Shown here: piece after piece, positions 5,838 to 7,735 of the stretch
Position numbering within the stretch: the first letter of the stretch is position 1
Layout: the number at the start of each line of letters is the position of its first letter
Assembly: GCA_016287975.1 (NCBI GenBank)
Contig: JAEEXV010000104.1
Span: forward strand, 1 to 7,735
Reading direction: 5' to 3'
Source of the DNA: Lentisphaeria bacterium
GTDB lineage: Bacteria > Verrucomicrobiota > Lentisphaeria > Oligosphaerales > Oligosphaeraceae
Length of the DNA stretch: 7,735 nucleotides
Made by a program: the position numbers and the translations under genes
The notes under the pieces: generated by a model
The model's database searches: none
What the model was told of the DNA's origin: nothing
What the model saw: only the letters and a program-made list of their open reading frames with translations

Positions 5838-7085
5838 ATGATTGACATCAAGATCCTCCGCGAAAACCCCGCCCTCGTCAAGGAAAACGCCGCCAGGCGC
5901 GGCGCCAAGGTGGACGTCGACGCCATCTACGCCCTCGACCAGGAATACCTCAAGCTCGTCCGCGAGACCGAGGAGATGCGCGCCGAGCGCAACCGCCTCT
6001 CCAAGCAGTGCAAGGACGACCCCGCCGCCCGCGAGAAGGTCAAGGCGATGAAGGCGGATCTCGCCGCCAAGGAGCAGCGCCAGGAGGAACTCAAGGCGCA
6101 GGTCGAGGAGAAGCTCACCTGGCTGCCGAACTTCCTCGCGCCAGATGCCCCGCAGGGCGAGAGCGACGCCGACAACGTCGAGATCAAGGTCGTCGGCGAG
6201 CATCCGCAGTTCACCTTCCAGCCGCGCGACCACCAGGCCATCGGCGAGATCCTCGGCATCATCGACACCCAGCGCGGCGCCAAGGTCGCCCAGTCGGGAT
6301 TCTACTACTGGGTCGGCAAGGGCGCCATCCTCACCCAGTCGATGTACTTCTGGGCGCAGAAGTTCCTCGCCTCCCGCGGCTTCACCGTCATGATGTCCCC
6401 TTGCGCCGCAAAGTCCCGCACCCTCTTCGGCACGGGATACCTGCCCTTCTTCAAGGACCAGATCTACAAGATGGAAAACGACGACCTCTGCCTCATCGGC
6501 ACCGCCGAGCAGACCCTCGTCGGGTTCCATGCCGACGAGATGCTCGACGCCGCCACCCTCCCCGAGCGCCTCACCGCCTACACGCCCTGCTTCCGCACCG
6601 AGGCGGGCTCCTACGGCAAGGAGGCCCGCGGCATCTTCCGCGTCCACCAGTTCCACAAGGTCGAGCAGATCATCTTCTGCCTGCCCCAGGACTCCCCCAA
6701 GTGCCACGAGGAGGCCCTCGCCAACGAGGAGGCCATGCTCCAGGCCCTCGGCATCCCCTACCACGTCGTCAACGTCTGCCTCGGCGACCTCGGCGCCCCC
6801 GCCTACAAGAAATACGACATCGAGGCCTGGTACCCCGGCTACAACGGATACCGCGAGGTGACCTCCAACTCCAACCTCACCGAGTTCCAGTCCCGACGCC
6901 TCAACATCCGCTACAAGGACGCCGACGGCAACAAGGGCTTCGTCCACACCATCTCCGCCACCGGCCTCACTGACCGCGTCGTCTGCGCCATCCTTGAAAA
7001 CAACCAGCGCGAGGACGGCTCCGTCGTCGTCCCCGAAGTTCTCCGCCCCTACACCGGCTTCGACGTCATCGAACCTAAAGCATAA
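5838..7085 (+). CDS. serS: Seryl-tRNA synthetase
   Basis: This class II aminoacyl-tRNA synthetase activates serine with ATP and loads it on tRNA-Ser (and on tRNA-Sec where present). Its 415 residues are close to the usual 420-430. The N-terminal arm (about 30-95) is a long charged coiled coil that grips the tRNA-Ser variable arm. The catalytic core has FGTGYLPFF (197-205), GTAE (221-224, serine site), motif 2 with FRTEAGSYGKEARGIFRVHQF (starting at 252, Arg253 and Glu255, then Arg268), HKVEQ (273-277) and motif 3 ending in Arg380 with AILENNQREDGSVVVPEVLRPY (from 384). Motif 3 is one residue shorter than usual just before Arg380 (HTISATGLTDR instead of the HTLNGSGLAVGR type). The start at 5838 has AAGG about 10 nt upstream and lies 6 nt after the malic enzyme stop. 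Confidence 0.97.
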   Translation: MIDIKILRENPALVKENAARRGAKVDVDAIYALDQEYLKLVRETEEMRAERNRLSKQCKDDPAAREKVKAMKADLAAKEQRQEELKAQVEEKLTWLPNFLAPDAPQGESDADNVEIKVVGEHPQFTFQPRDHQAIGEILGIIDTQRGAKVAQSGFYYWVGKGAILTQSMYFWAQKFLASRGFTVMMSPCAAKSRTLFGTGYLPFFKDQIYKMENDDLCLIGTAEQTLVGFHADEMLDAATLPERLTAYTPCFRTEAGSYGKEARGIFRVHQFHKVEQIIFCLPQDSPKCHEEALANEEAMLQALGIPYHVVNVCLGDLGAPAYKKYDIEAWYPGYNGYREVTSNSNLTEFQSRRLNIRYKDADGNKGFVHTISATGLTDRVVCAILENNQREDGSVVVPEVLRPYTGFDVIEPKA

Positions 7086-7107
7086 GGAAGCTTAAAGCTT
7101 AAAGCCG

Positions 7108-7133
7108 CCTGTGCCCCGGGCAAAAGCCCGGGG
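7108..7133. repeat. 26-bp direct repeat, copy 1, with perfect 8-bp hairpin
   Basis: The unit begins CCTGTG and contains CCCCGGGC (7114-7121), loop AAAA and GCCCGGGG (7126-7133), a perfect stem-loop. It is identical to 7155-7180. No T tract follows, so it is not a standard terminator, although such a stem right after serS may protect or shape the mRNA end. Confidence 0.9.
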
Positions 7134-7135
7134 TT

Positions 7136-7153
7136 GCCGCGCCACAGCGCGGC
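7136..7153. repeat. Second hairpin type between the two direct repeats
   Basis: GCCGCGC (7136-7142), loop CACA and GCGCGGC (7147-7153) make a perfect 7-bp stem different in sequence from its neighbours. The order is hairpin A, hairpin B, hairpin A, all within 67 bp, with every loop exactly 4 nt. Confidence 0.9.
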
Positions 7154-7154
7154 C

Positions 7155-7180
7155 CCTGTGCCCCGGGCAAAAGCCCGGGG
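7155..7180. repeat. 26-bp direct repeat, copy 2
   Basis: Identical over 26 bp to 7108-7133, with CCCCGGGC (7161-7168), AAAA and GCCCGGGG (7173-7180). Flanking GTG/ACAC can extend the stem with one bulge. A degenerate third copy keeps only the right arm, GCCCGGGG at 7201-7208, preceded by GGCGAAA and followed by CAC. Confidence 0.9.
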
Positions 7181-7265
7181 ACACGTGGGGTGTGGCGAAA
7201 GCCCGGGGCACGCGCATCCCCCAGAAAACTTTTAGCCTTTAGCCTTAGGCTTTTAGCCCGAAAAG

Positions 7266-7735
7266 ATGCTCCGCATCGCCTCCCAATGCTTTGCTTGCCG
7301 CCAATGCGGGCGCTGCTGCCATCTGCCGGCGGCGCTCTCCGGGTTGGAGCTGGAGGCGATCGCCAAATTGCCGTGGCCGGCCGGCAGCCGCCCCCCGCGT
7401 GATTATTACACCGCCTGGCATGGGCAGCCGTTCCTGAAGCGCGTCGGAGACGCGCGCTCCTGCGTCTATCTCGACGAGCGCAACCACTGCCGCATGCACG
7501 CGGCCTTCGGAGGCCAGGGCAAACCGCTGACCGGCCGCGCCTATCCCCTTGAATTCCTGCGCACCTTCTGCGACGAGATCACCGTCTCCGCCCGCTATGA
7601 CTGCCCCGCCGTAGGCGCGGGCGCCGGCCCCGCGCTCGCCAGCCGTCGCGCCGAACTCGAGGCTCTCGCCGCCGAAGTCCGCCCGCATCTCAGGCGCGGC
7701 TTCACCGACGCCGAATGCGACGGCCTCTCCCCCGA
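7266..7735 (+). CDS. YkgJ-family cysteine-cluster protein, 3' end outside window
   Basis: An open frame of 156 codons runs off the right edge without a stop. Translation from the ATG at 7266 gives an N-terminal cluster C8-x2-C11-x2-C14-x2-C17-C18 (QCFACRQCGRCC), then RSCVYLDERNHCRMH (C66, C75), KPLTGRAYPLEF (86-97) and C102, C113. This is the arrangement of the CxxCxxCC/YkgJ family (UPF0153), believed to bind zinc or an iron-sulfur cluster and related to the flagellin lysine N-methylase FliB. No function can be given for this member. In the family the segment after the second Cys pair usually reads RP-x2-C-R-x-YP; here the Cys position is Gly90. A stop in frame at 7254 leaves only this ATG as a start, with a poor ribosome-binding site (GAAAAG). 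Its upstream boundary is the repeat element, so it is probably transcribed separately or by readthrough from serS. Confidence 0.85.
   Translation, partial: MLRIASQCFACRQCGRCCHLPAALSGLELEAIAKLPWPAGSRPPRDYYTAWHGQPFLKRVGDARSCVYLDERNHCRMHAAFGGQGKPLTGRAYPLEFLRTFCDEITVSARYDCPAVGAGAGPALASRRAELEALAAEVRPHLRRGFTDAECDGLSP

Larger units (their letters stand above)
7088..7258. mobile_element. Candidate MITE/REP-like non-coding element made of hairpins between heptamer repeats
   Basis: The 180-bp gap between serS and the next gene is almost wholly repeats. The left edge holds the heptamer AAGCTTA twice plus AAGC (7088-7105). The right edge holds the heptamer TTTAGCC at 7231, 7238 and 7252, with a variant TTAGGCT at 7245 in the same phase. 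Reverse-complemented, the right edge (AGGCTAAAGGCTAAAAG) matches the left (AGCTTAAAGCTTAAAG) at about 5 of every 7 positions, like imperfect terminal inverted repeats. Inside are GC hairpins and a 26-bp direct repeat. There is no ORF, so any mobility would need a transposase elsewhere. It may also act as 3' end structure for the serS transcript. The repeats are seen directly; the mobile interpretation is inference. Confidence 0.4.

Noticed and set aside
5800..5840. T-box or other riboswitch before serS
   Set aside because: The gap between the malic enzyme stop and the serS start is only 6 nt, too short for a leader structure.
4428..6947. An 839-codon minus-strand open frame opposite the malic enzyme and serS genes
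   Set aside because: Its composition (Gly, Val, Asp, Glu, Leu) is the mirror of C-ending codons in the two real genes; it has no ribosome-binding site and no recognisable domain.
7108..7133. Intrinsic terminator for serS
   Set aside because: The stem is strong but no T tract follows either hairpin on the plus strand, so a classical rho-independent terminator is not supported.
7108..7180. CRISPR-like array (two identical 26-bp repeats with a 21-bp spacer)
   Set aside because: Only two full copies, the spacer is itself a hairpin, the repeat is nearly all palindrome, and no cas gene is present.

Overview
The window is GC-rich (clearly above 60% by eye) bacterial chromosome made up mostly of housekeeping genes. 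An AccBCAD-type acetyl-CoA carboxylase subunit, an RNA polymerase omega subunit and an ADP-heptose:LPS heptosyltransferase point to a Gram-negative bacterium with lipopolysaccharide. The divergent sequences of SerRS and omega, together with GC-hairpin intergenic repeats, made me think of the PVC group (Kiritimatiellota/Lentisphaerota-like). That is an impression from the sequence only, and no marker here fixes the taxonomy.

Layout. Bases 1-357 (+) hold the C-terminal part of a protein ending in an excisionase/MerR-like helix-turn-helix domain. Bases 358-435 hold two short tandem doublets. A rho-independent terminator (431-471, minus) sits directly after a tRNA-Gly(UCC) gene (476-549, minus) that has its own promoter (570-597). 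A minus-strand gene train reads right to left: rpoZ (4323-4033), accD (4024-3170), a waaF-like heptosyltransferase (3163-2093) and a MATE exporter (2032-668). The first three are 6-8 nt apart and almost certainly co-transcribed; MATE follows after 60 nt. A divergent intergenic region (4324-4502) carries candidate promoters in both directions. Rightward from it lie an NADP-type malic enzyme (4503-5831) and serS (5838-7085), 6 nt apart. Bases 7086-7265 form a dense repeat and hairpin region that looks like a small non-coding mobile or REP/MITE-like element. Last comes the 5' part of a YkgJ-family cysteine-cluster protein (7266 to the window end).

How the genes work together. The minus-strand cluster links transcription (omega) with the committed step of fatty acid synthesis (AccD), LPS inner-core synthesis (WaaF) and membrane export (MATE), so it reads as an envelope-growth operon. 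The rightward pair combines central carbon/NADPH metabolism (malate to pyruvate) with serine charging of tRNA. No defence, secretion or biosynthetic system was found. The most unusual points are the 7088-7258 element, a one-residue contraction in SerRS motif 3, and the shared divergent promoter region.
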